NCBI GenBank assembly: GCA_030770425.1
Contig: JASJFT010000066.1
Coordinates: 149,151 to 213,150 of the forward strand
Length of the DNA: 64,000 nt
From: Darksidea phi
Taxonomy: Eukaryota > Ascomycota > Dothideomycetes > Pleosporales > Lentitheciaceae
Direction: 5' to 3'
Below the pieces are notes generated by a model that was not told the origin of the DNA, ran no database searches, and was given only the letters and a program-made list of their open reading frames with translations. Shown in pieces: positions 1 to 13,162 of this stretch. A program made the position numbers and the translations under genes. How positions within the stretch are numbered: the first letter of the stretch is position 1; each line of letters starts with the position of its first letter.

Positions 1-997
1 TGACGATGCCTGGGGGCGATTTTTTCTCTCTGGCTGATATGGGAGGTAATAACGATGGAAGAGTGTCTTACGGTGTTGCTCTTATTCAATAAGCTTTGCA
101 TTGCGGGGTCCTCACTTCGCTCACCGGTTTCAACACCCGATCTTGGCAGCTTGTATGGCGGTGGCTTAGAACTCCGACCATTAGGACCGCCAATACTAAC
201 TTGAACAATGGTGCTTTTGCGATGCTGCAAGGTCTTATTTCTTAATATTTGAGTGCAGTACTATCTAGCCTGCATCTTCTGATTAGGCAGAAAATTGATA
301 GTGAGGCCTGTGTCGCATCGCAAGCTGGCAATCGAATACGCCTTGCCTTGCCGCTGGTACGCGCCGAGGCTGAAACTAGTCCCGTATTCTGTTGCTCACT
401 GCAGGAGCGTCGCCCGCTGCGGAGCACAGTGTTTTCGTACAGGAATAAACATTTGAAGTGTTGTTTGGCCCCTAATTTTAAGCCGGCTATATCTCTCGAG
501 CTACTCAATGGATTACCTTCAAGTTAAATAAGAGTCTTTAAACAGCTATACAAAGGTAGTTATGAAATTTTAGAATCATTTATTAAGCCGTTGTTGAGAT
601 ATTAAGGTACGGTTTCTGCGATTTTTGGTGGGTTTTGGAGTGGCCGGATGACTGGTGTGGCCGGTTGACTGGTGAAACAGTTGCCGGCGCTAAAGCATGA
701 TTCTGAGTAATCTGAAAAGCTAATGTGATTAGTTGGTGGTATCGTCCGTGCACTTGAACTCTGAGCGTCAAAACAGATGCACACTTTCAACACTCCGACG
801 TGTTATCCATGCATCTAAATGGTATGACACGTTGTCACATTTCTTCCTTCGTTCTTTCCGCACCAGCTTCGCTTATCTCTCTACCTTATGTATGTAGGCA
901 ACGAAGGCATCCTTCTGCTCTATGAACTATCAACCTCATCCTCTCCCTTCTTTTGCTTATTGCGCTCCCCTGGTCCTGCTTGGTACGAGTCTACCCC
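1..997. other. Intergenic, no gene recognised
   Basis: Short overlapping reading frames on both strands show no family resemblance and no consistent splice structure. The right end contains the leader of the HET-domain gene that starts at 998. I see no repeat, tRNA or other element here. Confidence 0.5.
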
Positions 998-2953
998 ATG
1001 AATTCCGCTTCCGACCTCATCCATCGATTTCGGCGGTTGCCATTAGTGAATTCGCATTCTCAAAGAAGAGAGATTTGCCGCCCTTGTAAGAAGACTCTGT
1101 CCAAAGAAGGCGGCTCTTTTCGCCTGGTCAGCGATGTCTTCGAATCTCAACACGACTGTCCCGGATGCGACCTTTTTGCCGCTACTTTTGCGACCTACAA
1201 AGACAAATTCACCTCCAAGAGCCATTTTTTGATCTCGTATTATTCAGGGTTTAACGTAGTAGTCGGATCCGCAGCTGTAGAGGACTCTATACTAAGTTTT
1301 ACGATCTTCAAATTGCCTGGTAAGTTTTTCTTGGCAACAGCGTAAGCTATGCCTAAAAGTTGATATGCGGCTATAGGAAAATACTGCCCTTGGAACCAGT
1401 TAGAGGAGAAGCCTATAATATCCGGAGACACAGGCTCCGACCTTGCCGTCGCTCAGATTTCTCGGTGGGTTCAGACGTGTTCAGACTCACATGAGTGGTG
1501 TCAAGGTGTCTCTGAACCACAAATTCTCCCAAGTCGTATCCTAGAGATCCTAGCATCGAAGACTGTACGGTTAAAGGTCATATCCGAAAATGAAGTTGCC
1601 CCGTATACAACTCTGAGCCATGCTTGGGGTAAAACAAACTTAGTTCGAACAACCTCCTCGACTCTACTGGACTACCAACATAATATTCCATGGGACGACC
1701 TGCCTAAAACCTTCCAGGACGCTATTCAGGTTACTCTTCGGTTGGGCCTAAGATACATCTGGATTGACTCACTATGCATCATCCAAGACGACGACGGAGA
1801 TTGGCGGAAGGAAGGAAGCCGGATGGCCTCCATATACTCTCGGTCCTTTCTGACGATAGCGGCGACAAAGTCGTCCAATCCGAAAGGTGGCTGTTTTGCT
1901 GTCTCCAATCCTCGATATGTTGGCCACACGTACGAGTTGAGAGATTCTGACGGTGAAACATACACCATTGGCTCAAGGGATGAGCTCCCACACCTTGGGA
2001 ATAGGTATAACGACGTTCGGTTTCCGCTTGTTCAACGCGCATGGGTGTTCCAGGAACGTCTATTATCCACACGAATGCTACACTTTGGACCCGAAGAAAT
2101 GTTATGGGAGTGCATGTCGTGCTCTACCTGTGAATGTGGTTCCTGGAATGTATCCCATCTAGAAGACAAAACATTACCGCCTTGGGTACCTTTGGACTCT
2201 CCTGGAACAAATCCTTTTGTTGAACGATGGCATGCCACGGTTAAGACATATTCCAATAAGGATCTAACGGTCAACACAGACATATTTCCGGCATTGCAGG
2301 GTGTTGCCAAGCGCGTACAAGAGCAAAGGAAATGTTCTTACTATGCCGGGCTATGGGAGGACAGCCTATCGAAAGATTTGTTGTGGAACCGCTTCTTTCC
2401 TGACTTTATGACGCAATGGCGTGCACCTTCTTGGTCATGGGCTTCAGGAAGAGGAACTGTTATGTGGTACAATATGACGGAGGGGTACAGACCTTACTTT
2501 TCTGTTTTAGAAGCTAGCACGGAACCTGTTGGCGACGATATGCTTGGCGCCTTGAAGAGTGGACGACTAAAACTCAGAGGACCTTGTGTGATCACCACAA
2601 TTCGGCCCGACGAAGAAAAGTCAGTCTTCTGCTATACCCTCAGGCCTCATGATATTTATGTACCTCGGTATGACGGTCCCATGTGGCAATTCTATCCCGA
2701 CTTGAAAGACACTTGTTCACTGTCGGTAGATGTACCGCTCGTACTCATGAAAGCTGCTCGAAGGAAAGATGATTATGGAAAGCAGTATGTCCATTATGAC
2801 TTTCTAGTCTTCAAAGAGGTTGATGGTACTGAAGATGTCTACGAGCGCGTGGGTCTAGCTAGCTTATACGGCAAGCACAGTTGGGAAAAGAGGCACATGT
2901 TCCTGTACAAATTCGATTGGGCAGCCAAGGACATGACTATTACCGTCATATAA
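998..2953 (+). CDS. HET-domain (heterokaryon incompatibility) protein, 632 aa
   Basis: Exons 998-1319 and 1377-2953; the 57-nt intron has donor GTAAGT and acceptor TATAG, and the join keeps frame (phase 1). The ATG at 998 is the first in-frame ATG before the CRPCKK segment. The N-terminal part has the Cys/His pattern common ahead of HET domains. The HET domain spans about residues 181-333: APYTTLSHAWG opens it, then RYIWIDSLCIIQDD at about 233, then RAWVFQERLL at about 328. A downstream PSWSWASG segment is also typical of the family. HET proteins trigger cell death when genetically different hyphae fuse; the domain is TIR-like. The frame is open to its natural stop, so the gene looks intact. 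It is convergent with a second HET gene. Which partner it recognises cannot be read from the sequence. Confidence 0.88.
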
Positions 2954-3550
2954 AGTGCAGAGGCAGGCCTCGGAGTATTGCAAGGTCAACAAGAACACTC
3001 AGAAACATCATGTCCGACTATTGAGAAGTGCACAATAGATATTAGAAGGCTTCCAAGGTTCTTCTCTGCGAACGATGGTGATAACTCTTTCAGCAAGCGA
3101 TCGAGGTTGAGGTTTCAGCGCTCTACTCCGTAAATCTCGGCGTTCGCTAGCAGGCAACGTCGTAGGAGGTCGGCATCGAAACGAATCCGTGGAGTTTTTC
3201 CCGAAATAAGATATGGTAGGAAGGGGATTGTATAAATAGGCCTGAAAGGCCGGAGGGTAAAACTTATCCAGAGGGTGTTAGTATCTATTACCTTTGACAA
3301 GCAGCTGCGCTATCTCAGATTGCGACGCGCTTCAGGATATAGGACGTTTAGGCTGTACTGCAAAGCTATCTACCTATTCGCACACAATTCTTTATTAATG
3401 AAGCGTGAGTCAGCGAAATTACACAGTATGACACCCGACTTTGACGGGTCGATTTTGAGCAACTTCCCTTTGGATAGCACTTTTTATATTTAGTTGCTTC
3501 TACAGAATATAAAACAACAACAAAACAGCTTGAACACGTAGGCCAATATA
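2954..3550. other. Intergenic between convergent HET genes
   Basis: These 597 nt hold the 3' flanks of the two convergent HET genes. The reading frames in it are short and without resemblance to known proteins. Confidence 0.5.
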
Positions 3551-5765
3551 TCACCCAAGCACTACTTCAATCCTCTCCTTCTCTATCGCCTCCCACGTCA
3601 GTTTCTCTACTCTTCCCAGCGCCTTCCTATAAGCCACCCCGTCTACCCACTCAATCCACAAGACATTATAGAACTCGTATAAATCATGGAACGATCTCTT
3701 CCTGCAACATTCCTCACTTCCCCACTCATCAAAGCTTTTTGCCTCCGTATCGTGATTCACAACGGAACCCGCTGATATCTCAATCAATTCGACTGCTTTT
3801 CTAGACGAACCCTTAGACAGGTCAACTGCGTTCTCAGGATCATCGTTCGAGCGGAGAGCACCTACCCGAGCGGACATATCAACTTCGTCGTTTCTACTGT
3901 GGTTCAAGCGGAGAACACCGGCCCAAGTGTTGGTGTCAGGGATGAGAAGATCTATGCAGCTGCACATGGAGGCATGGCTGTTGAACGCAGAGCCGGCTGT
4001 GAGGAAGGCACGGGTTGTAATACAGTGTAGGTAACGGGCGCTTACAGGAGATGTTTGAGTGATACTTTGGTCTTGAATTGGAATTGGATAGAGGAACGGC
4101 TGCGGCGGATCGCAGGTGTGATAGTAGACATATGCGCCTTCGAAGTTAGGATTCCATACCTTGGACCAGCCGGAGGATGCCATTTCGCGAGTGAAGCTCT
4201 GCTGAGGGCACGTGATGCAGCTATTAATCTTTTCGCGAGGTGATGATCGTGTCAGTGAATACGACCATGCAACGGTGCTCGTGGTCTTCCAGGAACAGCG
4301 TTCCCGGGTACCGTATTTGCTGGTCTCGAGCAAGTAATTTGCCGCGCTTCGCCAACTCTCGGAGTCTAATATAAATGAGAAAGCCTGTCTGTAGAGAAGA
4401 ATGGAGATACTAACTAACATCGCCTGCCCAGCCAACCCATGACCACGAGGGCAGCACCGCTTCGGAAGCTGGGCCGACACTCACCCGACGTGGCATGCTT
4501 ACCCATGGCTGCCAGAGTAGCGCAGCATCAAAGCACAGTTGCGGAAGTCCAGATATAAAGCCCCCCGAAAATGTACGACTGAGGTGTGAAAGCACACCAG
4601 CAAACGCTTGAAGTACATCCTCCGGATAGGTAAGTTTTCTTTGGTTAAAGAGCGAAACCAGCCGGGCGTATCGCGACATATCCGGCCACGGCGACGTTGT
4701 GAAGCCGGACAGCAGAATGTCGTTGTGATGATATGCGATAGATGACTGAGAGGCGGCACGTATGACCGACTTTGTTCTCGACATGTCCTGCAACTCATGC
4801 CAGGCAGCATCAAGACATTCCCAATTCACAGTGTCGTTCTGGAAGACAACTCGTCGTTTTGAGAACAGATATTCTTGACAGGTCCAGGCGCGCGAATACC
4901 ACTTCGTCCCCATGAGATTTTGCGCCTGGTTTAGCAGTATGCGTTGGCCACTCATTGTGGGCAAGGATTTGAGAGGTTTACCCCAGCCGAGCCAGTTCAT
5001 CATTCTCGCTTTACGCTTTAGGTTCAATGGCAGACGCTCCTCGTATAACTTGCTAGAAGCGTCATTGCCTTGCGCTGCGACAATGGTAAAGTAGGAGCGA
5101 GCATAGATGTTTCCCATGTCATTCAATTGGGCTTCCTTTCCAACACCTTCGTCTTGTATGATACAAAATCGATCGCACCATAAGTAACGCACACCTAGCT
5201 GGCGTAGGAAGCTGATAGTGTCTTTGATTGTACGTGGAAGGTCGCCGAAGCGATTGAGTCCGTTCGCTTGTTTCAGACTGGCGACGTTTTCTTTGGTAGT
5301 GCAGGCAGAAGCGCTGGGATCTCCCCATACATAGCTCAGTGCTACGTAATTTGCCGCTGGAGGAGCTGTTACAAGGCAGTTGTCTTGAACGTCTATCAAT
5401 AGGAGCGGTCCGCTGGTTCCCGCTAGCGCGTGCGGCCCACAGCGACCGTGATGTAGCTGGTCGCACGTATCGAGCCAATCCTGAACAAGTTCTGCCAGGT
5501 TGAGAGATCGTTTCGCATTGGTTTGGGCTATTGATCTGTCCATTTCCTTTTCCACATATGGTAAGAAGGCGCTGAGACGAGGTACTACTTTTGGCTCATA
5601 TTCGGGTTGCTCCACCGTCTTTTGATCTGCGTTGGCAGTCGCCATGGAAGCCTCTGGATGTGCTTTACGCTGGGATACGAGCCGCTTGAGTGTTCTCGAA
5701 TACAAAATAGGATATGGATCAGGTAAGACACAGGAATGCAAATCCTTTGGGGAAGAGCGGCTCAT
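3551..5765 (-). CDS. HET-domain (heterokaryon incompatibility) protein, 721 aa
   Basis: Exons (minus strand) 5765-4415 and 4365-3551; the 49-nt intron (donor GTTAGT, acceptor ATTAG, phase 1) lies just after PSWSWVGWAGDV and joins it to SESWRSAANYLLE, the usual order in this family. The HET domain covers about residues 139-298: ALSYVWGD, then GVRYLWCDRFCIIQD, then SRAWTCQEYLFSKR. The middle block has Phe where most members have Leu (CDRFCIIQ). The C-terminal segment VLWIEWVDGVAYRKALGRV is typical of the large HET class, so the protein looks complete. ATGs at 5765 and 5645 are both possible starts; I chose the upstream one. The two HET proteins in this window are different types, not a recent tandem duplication. 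Role inferred from family: non-self recognition and programmed cell death. Confidence 0.85.
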
Positions 5766-6227
5766 TTTCGTTATGGCTAGCGGCTTGCGCTCTTGAGTGG
5801 TCGTGGGTTTCGCAAAATTGAGTGTATGCAATGTGGGCTAACGAAGCCGATAGTTGAAGAAAGGTGATAATGGTGGAGCAGGCTAGACATAGGACATCGA
5901 CCAGGCTACAGCTGCCAAGCATCGCGCTTTGCGCTATCATTGGTCAATTTTTACAAGATGAACGAGACCTCAATGCATGTACGCCAAACTGTTTCTGAAA
6001 ACACCAACGTGAGCAAGGAACAAAAGATGATCCTCGCTCTCATCGCCCCTTCGAGATCTGCGAGACCAACGTAAGTCCCATCATGTTCCTTTCTTGCGGT
6101 ACTGTCGACTTCCGTAGCACAGCCTCCACAGAATCTCGGTTCTCGCTAGCGCGAATACGACGTCTCACTCACAGACCAAAACGTCTAAAACACTCACTCT
6201 TCTCAAATTTGCAAGCACTATTCCCTC

Positions 6228-7233
6228 TTCAAAATACTACGTGAGCTGGGCGATTTAGTCCCCGGTGCAGAGTGGTCATATTTCGACTACATCAAAACCT
6301 GCTACATAAACCGGGGAAACTAGATCTGCGACGCCGACCCTTCACTTCTACTCTCGTGCTACGCGAAACATCCCCCTGGGCTAGATACCAAGTCATCCGA
6401 CGCTTTGCAGAAGCCCATCGAAAGTATCGAGTAGCTAGGCAGAAAAGCGGACCAGACGCCTACACCAAAGCGCCAATTCTAGAAATCCTGAGAGGAGCTA
6501 CTATTTTTCATTAAGCCTCTAGTGCCACAGCATCGGGTGTATTTTATGATCAAGCGTGTTCATATCAAAATCTGTCTCAGCGGCAAGGGAGTTTATCGCC
6601 ATTCCATATCACCCTCCAGAAAGATGCAACCTAGAACTTGAGCAGATCGTCCCCGACATTGTGGAAGATGACAACATAAAGTATTTCTAGAGAGAAATGA
6701 CCAGCTTACTCATATCTATGTCCTACAAGCTGTGAGGAAAAATTGCTCGTGAATTTGTCGGATTTGGAAGCACTTAACGGGTTCAAGACAGTTGATATCC
6801 AAACAGATATTCACATTGAGACCGAGCATTCTAATATGTAGAAAACCGAAGTTAGTGTTTGGAAGGTTGTGAGGGCGGGGAAAAAGACGGTCAATAGAAG
6901 TAGTATGAAGGGTATCGAAGTGCTGCGGGACGATGACGCCAGGTACATCTAGTATTTTAATTGTGGACACTAGAATCCGTGGTAAACTAGTACCGCATTG
7001 TTCTTCAAAGGCAATTTCGATATGTAGTCCGGGGTATCGCTCAGCAGCGTGTCCGATTCGTGTTAGTCGTGTTTTATAAGCGAAGTACCCTTTCGATGAG
7101 TCTTGAAGCCGGTGGCAAAGCGAGCATTGTTTGTGACCCTCCGGCGTGCTTATTGTACAATCTGCTCAAGTATGTCAAACCCCAGTGCTCAGAGCACCTT
7201 CTAAATGCGCTGTGTCAGGCAGTAGCGCAGTAA
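6228..7233 (+). pseudogene. Decayed protein-coding gene of unknown family
   Basis: Plus-strand fragments read like protein but are broken by stops and frame changes. 6228-6434 begins FKILRELGDLVPGAEWS and has an internal TAG and a terminal TAG. 6571-6690 includes FIAIPYHPPERCNLELEQ and ends in TAG. 6752-6952 includes LEALNGFKTVDIQTD with an internal TAG. 7114-7233 includes CDPPACLLYNLLKYVKPQC. Some of the breaks could be introns, but the number of in-frame stops argues for decay. I do not recognise the family. The position beside two HET genes fits a fast-evolving accessory region. Confidence 0.5.
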
Positions 7234-7426
7234 GATGCAAGGATTTGGGAATGCTGAGCACCCACTGTTTTCAAGGAGCGTACGAAGTTGGATTCTTTCT
7301 ATCTAAAGGAACAACGAATACATATACTAAGGAGCGACGGTATAGAGAACAACGACGCATAGAGAAGGAATATGGTGAGCTTGTCTGACACCTGGTTACA
7401 TCGAAGCGATTTAGAACCCATCAACG

Positions 7427-8554
7427 TTACGTGCATTTCTTGATGTCATCCCAGACGGGGTAAGATTCGAAGGCCGGCCAGAGACTGAGGAGAGTGCGGC
7501 GGTGTTGACGAACCTCATCAGGAACGAAGGTACACTGATCTAAACCACTAGAAAAGTAGATAAATCTTTGGTAGTCAATCCGTGCAGTGGGAAGGCTAGC
7601 CAAGGTTGGCCCGTGAAAGTGAGTGTCCACGAAGTGACGATAGAAATCAGTGTGAGTTTGAAATTGAGGCTGTCCCACGCAGACCGGACATATGACGTTG
7701 ACAGAGGCGGCATGGTAGCCTCGGGCAGAGATGCGATCGGCGCAGTTCTCACGGCTCCTCGCCTCGTGTACCGTTCGAAGATGGCTCTGAAGGTCATCCA
7801 GCTCGAGCGGGAACTGTGTGCGAAAGGGTTTGGTACGGAAAGAACACTTCATGATCGGACAACTGCGCGTCAGTTTCAGAGCGGTCCAGCCATAGATGTG
7901 GTGGGCTGCCATAAGATCCCGTGGAAGGATTTTTTTGCATGTCGCGTACCCGCATTCGAAAAGGTCATCTGTAGTATGACCAGCAACTCTGTGATCCATG
8001 AGTTTGTCCATTCGATAGAACCCCTTCAACCCACGTCGAGTGCAGCCAATAGCTGAACACGAGTACCTTTTTAGCTGGGAGTCATGTTTGAGCTTATGGC
8101 GATCCAGCTCATTGCGGCGTTTGAAAGGCTTCGCTTTACATCCTTCGAAATCGCAGGTCAAAGGCTCCCGAGTCGAACCAGTCGAGCCTTTTCGAGCCGT
8201 TGAGGCAGGTAGTAAGCCGCTGATAGGTTGAGGCGCAGCTAGAGCTTCAAAGGCGGGATCGAGGGTGGGGTTCTCGTCTAGGGTGGGCGGCATGTAGGTG
8301 TACCGAATGGTTGGAAGGGCTTGAAACGCGGCGCTGTGTGCCCTTTCGTTAGCGCATGTCTTTTTTTTAACTCACCCAACCCCAGGCAGCGCCTCAGCGC
8401 CCTGGTCCACACTCCCACATCCAGTCCAATCATAACCCTCGGACTGAAGCCAAGGTTCCTGCACGACCTCGTCTTCCAACGCGGCCCAATCGATGAAGTC
8501 CACGTTCTCCTCGAAAGGGGCAAACTGCATGTCGTAGTTGACGTTGTCGGACAT
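7427..8554 (-). CDS. C2H2 zinc-finger protein, 361 aa
   Basis: Exons 8554-8376 and 8333-7427; the 42-nt intron has donor GTGAGT, a GCTAAC branch site and acceptor ACACAG, and the phase matches. Exon 1 codes for an acidic N-terminus starting MSDNVNYDMQF, which could be an activation region. Exon 2 holds a C2H2 finger (CDFEGC followed by HKLKH), a second finger-like unit (CSAIGC followed by HRVAGH), a CGYATC/CPIMKC Cys-rich stretch and a last unit CPVC with HFVDTH. This organisation is common in fungal proteins of unknown function annotated as C2H2 transcription factors. DNA binding is inferred from the fingers only; no target is evident. The gene looks intact. Confidence 0.8.
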
Positions 8555-9291
8555 GATAGGCTGCAGGCTGACGCTTGGCGTAAAGGGCGAAGATGGCGAG
8601 GGAAGGAATGTCGAGACGGTATTGGCTGTGCTTGGAAGCGAGGCGACGAGGCTGAGAAAGCTGAGGCGGTATTGGTCGAGTTGAGTGACAAGGGTAACGA
8701 GGCTGGAGAGTGTCGGTAAGACGGAAGCGGAAGGAGGAGACGAAAGCTGGTGTGCTGACTGGCAAAATTGAGTGAGGACTCGAGAAAATCGGGTGTAGAA
8801 GGGGAGCGGGGGATGCCATGGCTTTATGCTTCGCTATACTCTCCGACTCATCCAGCCTAGTCAAAGGGCACGCTGCTCCGCAATGCGGCTCAGCACCGGC
8901 CATCCTGGTTGACGCAAGCTTGCTATCTACCATGAAGGGCTCGCTCAAGCGCACCGGGTCACTGCTTGCAAACACCTACATCGCATGGCCTTCCTCAGTG
9001 TTAGTGACTCCTCTCAAAGCGTGGAGCCATCGAAGTACCTCTTGTTTCGCGTCATCAGCGTCGTAGCTGTTGACTGACGAGTGCTAAGTTCCCCAAGTGG
9101 AACCAAAGAGCTAAACCACCCAAAGTGACTGAAGACGAACCACGCAAGAGCGACATCTGATGCCTTCTTAGAGCCTAACCAGAGAATCGCAAGACCGAAG
9201 CATACCCGCCACCCCGCTGAAACCACCTCTCTAATCCCAATCCATACTCATATCCCCAGTCCTCCGCTCCACCTTCTCCTCCCCACCACTC
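8555..9291. other. Intergenic, no gene recognised
   Basis: Contains the upstream region of the C2H2 gene and the 3' flank of the BTB gene. Reading frames on both strands here are short and low in information. Confidence 0.45.
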
Positions 9292-10321
9292 TCATCCCGC
9301 AACCCCAAAAAAGACCCCCTCGCGCCCCGGAACCTCCTCCCCCACATCCCTAACCTCAACTGCCTTCTTACCCGCCTTATCCCTTCCCATTTGGAACAAG
9401 CCCTCATTCTGCTGCATGACAGCCTTGTACCACTCGCTAAACTCGTCATAGAAATCGCCAGTCGTGAGGTCAGTGAACTCGCGTGTAGCATCGCGATCCC
9501 AGCACTCGCGCTCATGTACAATGAGAGCCGCGACAGCGAGCTCCTTGAGCACGCCCTCGGGATCATGACACAGCTTTTTCTCGAAGTCCGTCTCGAACGC
9601 TAGATCAACAAGCTCTTTCACCTGAAGCGGTGATTTGTTGCCACTTTCGATGAACGCACTTACCAATTTCCCGCGCGCACAGTCCTTGAGCGCGTCGTAG
9701 TAGAGTTCTTCGGCTATACGGTACATGTAGAAGTGGAACTGGGTGGGCGTGACATCGGGAAGGATGTACGACTCTGTCGAAGTGACGCCCTCAGGGAGTG
9801 CGGTGTGATTGTGTAGGACAGGTGTGTCGCTGTCGGGCTGGGATGCGCCGCGGTACGTGGAGGTGTACAGGAAGGAGACGAAGCGGTCCATGAAGAGGGG
9901 GTGGAAGGCGGGGGGAAAGGTTATGCTGGGCGCGTAGAGGGGACGCTGTGGAGGGGGTAGGTCACATTTGGGAATTTGCAAAGGATCTGAAATGATACTT
10001 ACGTTTTCGGGATAGAGACCTCCTTGCAGCTGCATCGGGCCGCCTAGGAGCATCACCGAGTGGATCTTGAACTCGACGCCCACCGAGGTGATGAGCGTGA
10101 AGTTTCGGTCCAGCATCGTGCTGAGCAGGTATTTGCCATGCCTATTGTGCGTCAGTAGGTCATCCATGCAGTAGTTTCTATTGTACTTACTCCACTCGGA
10201 TGTGCTCTGGCCGCGGAATTGGCCTGAAGTTGGTGTTCGCGAAGACGAGCGACAAAAGCTTTGCCGCGCTTCGTTCGTCGGAGGATGGCAGCAGCTGAGG
10301 CGTTCCCGTAACCGTCGCCAT
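9292..10321 (-). CDS. BTB/POZ-like domain protein, 307 aa
   Basis: Exons 10321-10191, 10141-10003 and 9945-9292. Intron 1 (49 nt, GTAAGT to AATAG) is firm. Intron 2 (57 nt, GTAAGT to CCACAG) is a multiple of three with no stop, so it could be retained as a 19-residue insert. The protein shows the BTB pattern: FKIHSVML early (about residue 67), then FVSFLYTSTY, then a helical FHFYMYRIAEELYYDALKD segment. BTB domains mediate dimerisation and often recruit Cullin-3 ubiquitin ligases; that role is inferred. The stop lies in a run of six T (coding strand). One T fewer would continue into an acidic tail ending MSMDWD, so the annotated C-terminus may be truncated by an indel or a sequencing error. 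Confidence 0.72.
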
Positions 10322-10829
10322 GTTTTAAGGGAGGAGTTGAGCGGGCAATGGGGAGGAGGAGTGTGGGGGGTAGGAGCGGGCGGTGCGCTCAGGCGGGCTT
10401 TTATCGTGTTTGGTCGGAGTGAAAAAGTGTAGACATAGTTCTAGAAATTGTTCGTCCAACTGGCTGGTTGCTAACTGCTAGCTAGACAACGGTGCTTTTC
10501 ACTGAACTTGGAACGGAGCACTGACCTGGCGAAAACCTTATAGCAGCTTCTCCATGCTGTAAAAAAGGCATCTACCTATCATGCTTATGAGCTTTTTTCT
10601 CTCTAAGCCATGTCTTAGTGTGAGCACTGGCCTGAAGATATTCAGACTAGGGGGCCGATCTACGTCGCGATCGCAAGACAGCGACACCTCTAGTAGAAGA
10701 CCACAGGTACTGAAGCCACTCTGAATCAGCTTTCCGAATTTGTACCACGATCTTTGAACTCAACGGCCAATCAAAGAATAAACTCCGTAAATTGCTTCTG
10801 AATATCACAGCTCAGTTCAACCCCCCCTT
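10322..10829. other. Intergenic, no gene recognised
   Basis: Upstream region of the BTB gene and 3' flank of svp26. No open frame with protein-like composition was found. Confidence 0.45.
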
Positions 10830-11717
<888 letters not shown>

Positions 11718-12001
11718 GGCGATGGGGCTTTTGTGGGGGTTCGAAGGAATTGTTAGCCAGGATGAGGTCACAGGTCGGAAAGGTGGCTCGATTGCTTTCG
11801 GAGAATTGTTGGGCCGCGTTCCCGGGGTGTGGGGTGGGGTCGGTCGCGACACCAAAAAAGGTGGTTGCGGGCTCGAAATCTTGGCGTTCTTTTGTGAACA
11901 ACGGCATCCACCTTGTAGGGAAGGGGACATTTCAGGGACACATCATCCGCCTGAAAGTTACTTCGCAATCACATAACTGTAATATCACATCAGCCGCCAC
12001 C

Positions 12002-12898
12002 ATGTCCCGCCCAGAAGACATACTGTACGCTCCAGCCGACTTCCCACCCGTATCGCAAACCAACTGACCCACCCCCAGTCCCCCGGACCTCTTCTACAAT
12101 GACACCGAATCGCGCAAATACACAACCTCCTCGCGAATTCAAAAGATCCAATCCTCCATGACCTACCGCGCCCTCTCCCTCCTCTCCCTCACAACCCCCT
12201 CCCTCATCCTAGACATCGGCTGCGGCTCCGGCCTCTCCGGCGAGATCCTCTCCCAAACAGAGCAAGAAGGCACACCAGGCGGTCCGCACATATGGATCGG
12301 ATCCGATATATCGAGCTCAATGCTGGGCGTCGCGCTTGAAAAGGAAGTAGAAGGGGATCTCTTCCTCGCCGATGCAGGACAAGGTGTGCCATTCCGGCCC
12401 GGCACGTTCGACGCTGCGATCAGCATATCGGCAATACAGTGGCTGTGCAATGCGGAGAGTAGCGAGGAGAGCCCCGCGGGTCGGTTGAGTCGGTTTTTTG
12501 GCGGGTTGTATTCGAGTTTGAGGAGGGGGGGACGCGCCGTGTGTCAATTTTATCCTAAGAATGAGGAGCAGAAAAAAATGGTTTCGCAGGCGGCTATTAA
12601 GGCGGGATTTGGGGCTGGGCTGTTGGAGGATGATCCGGGGACGAAGAACGCGAAGACGTATCTTGTGTTGACGGTGGGTGGTGGCGAGCTTGATGGCGAT
12701 ATTACGGGCGTGGTGCGGGGCATGGATGGTGTTGATGTCATGGATGCGCGGAGAAGGGCGAAGGGCATGAAGAGGGGTGAGGAACGGAAAGGAAGCAAGG
12801 CGTGGATCATGCGAAAGAAAGAGCAGATGGAGCGACAAGGAAAGGTCGTGAAGTCGAGTTCGAAGTACACGGGACGGAAGAGAAGAGTGCAATTCTAG
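12002..12898 (+). CDS. bud23: 18S rRNA (guanine-N7) methyltransferase Bud23, 280 aa
   Basis: Exons 12002-12024 and 12079-12898; the first exon codes for only seven residues plus two bases. The 54-nt intron (GTACGC to CCCCAG, branch CTGAC) gives MSRPEDILPPDLFYNDTESR, an unmistakable Bud23 start. The methyltransferase fold follows: SAM-binding LILDIGCGSGLSG, then IGSDISSSMLGVA, then SISAIQWLCNA. The C-terminal SRRRAKGMK/KYTGRKRRVQF-type basic tail matches the WBS_methylT region. Bud23 methylates a guanine of 18S rRNA (G1575 in yeast) with Trm112 as partner and helps export the 40S precursor. The enzyme looks complete. It is divergent from svp26 and convergent with idh1. Confidence 0.94.
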
Positions 12899-13162
12899 CA
12901 TCCTTCCCACTTCACGGCCTTAGGGAATCACGAGCATTGCATCAGCGCGGCGTTTGGGAATATCGAATGGATTCATGCATCTAGCTATATGCCACTAAAA
13001 GTACAGCACTATTCACACCCGTCTGGCTACTTGTACACGTGCCGCATCTAATCATGAAATAACGATAAGCAGATCGATCCAAATCATGGGCCGCCAAGTT
13101 CAAATGCAGACCGTCTCCGCGCTCGATGACGGCTTCGCTAAATGATAATGGTTGTGCTCAGC

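Noticed and set aside
12317..12910. 197-codon antisense frame over bud23
   Set aside because: It is the mirror of the conserved methyltransferase exon and has no family resemblance.
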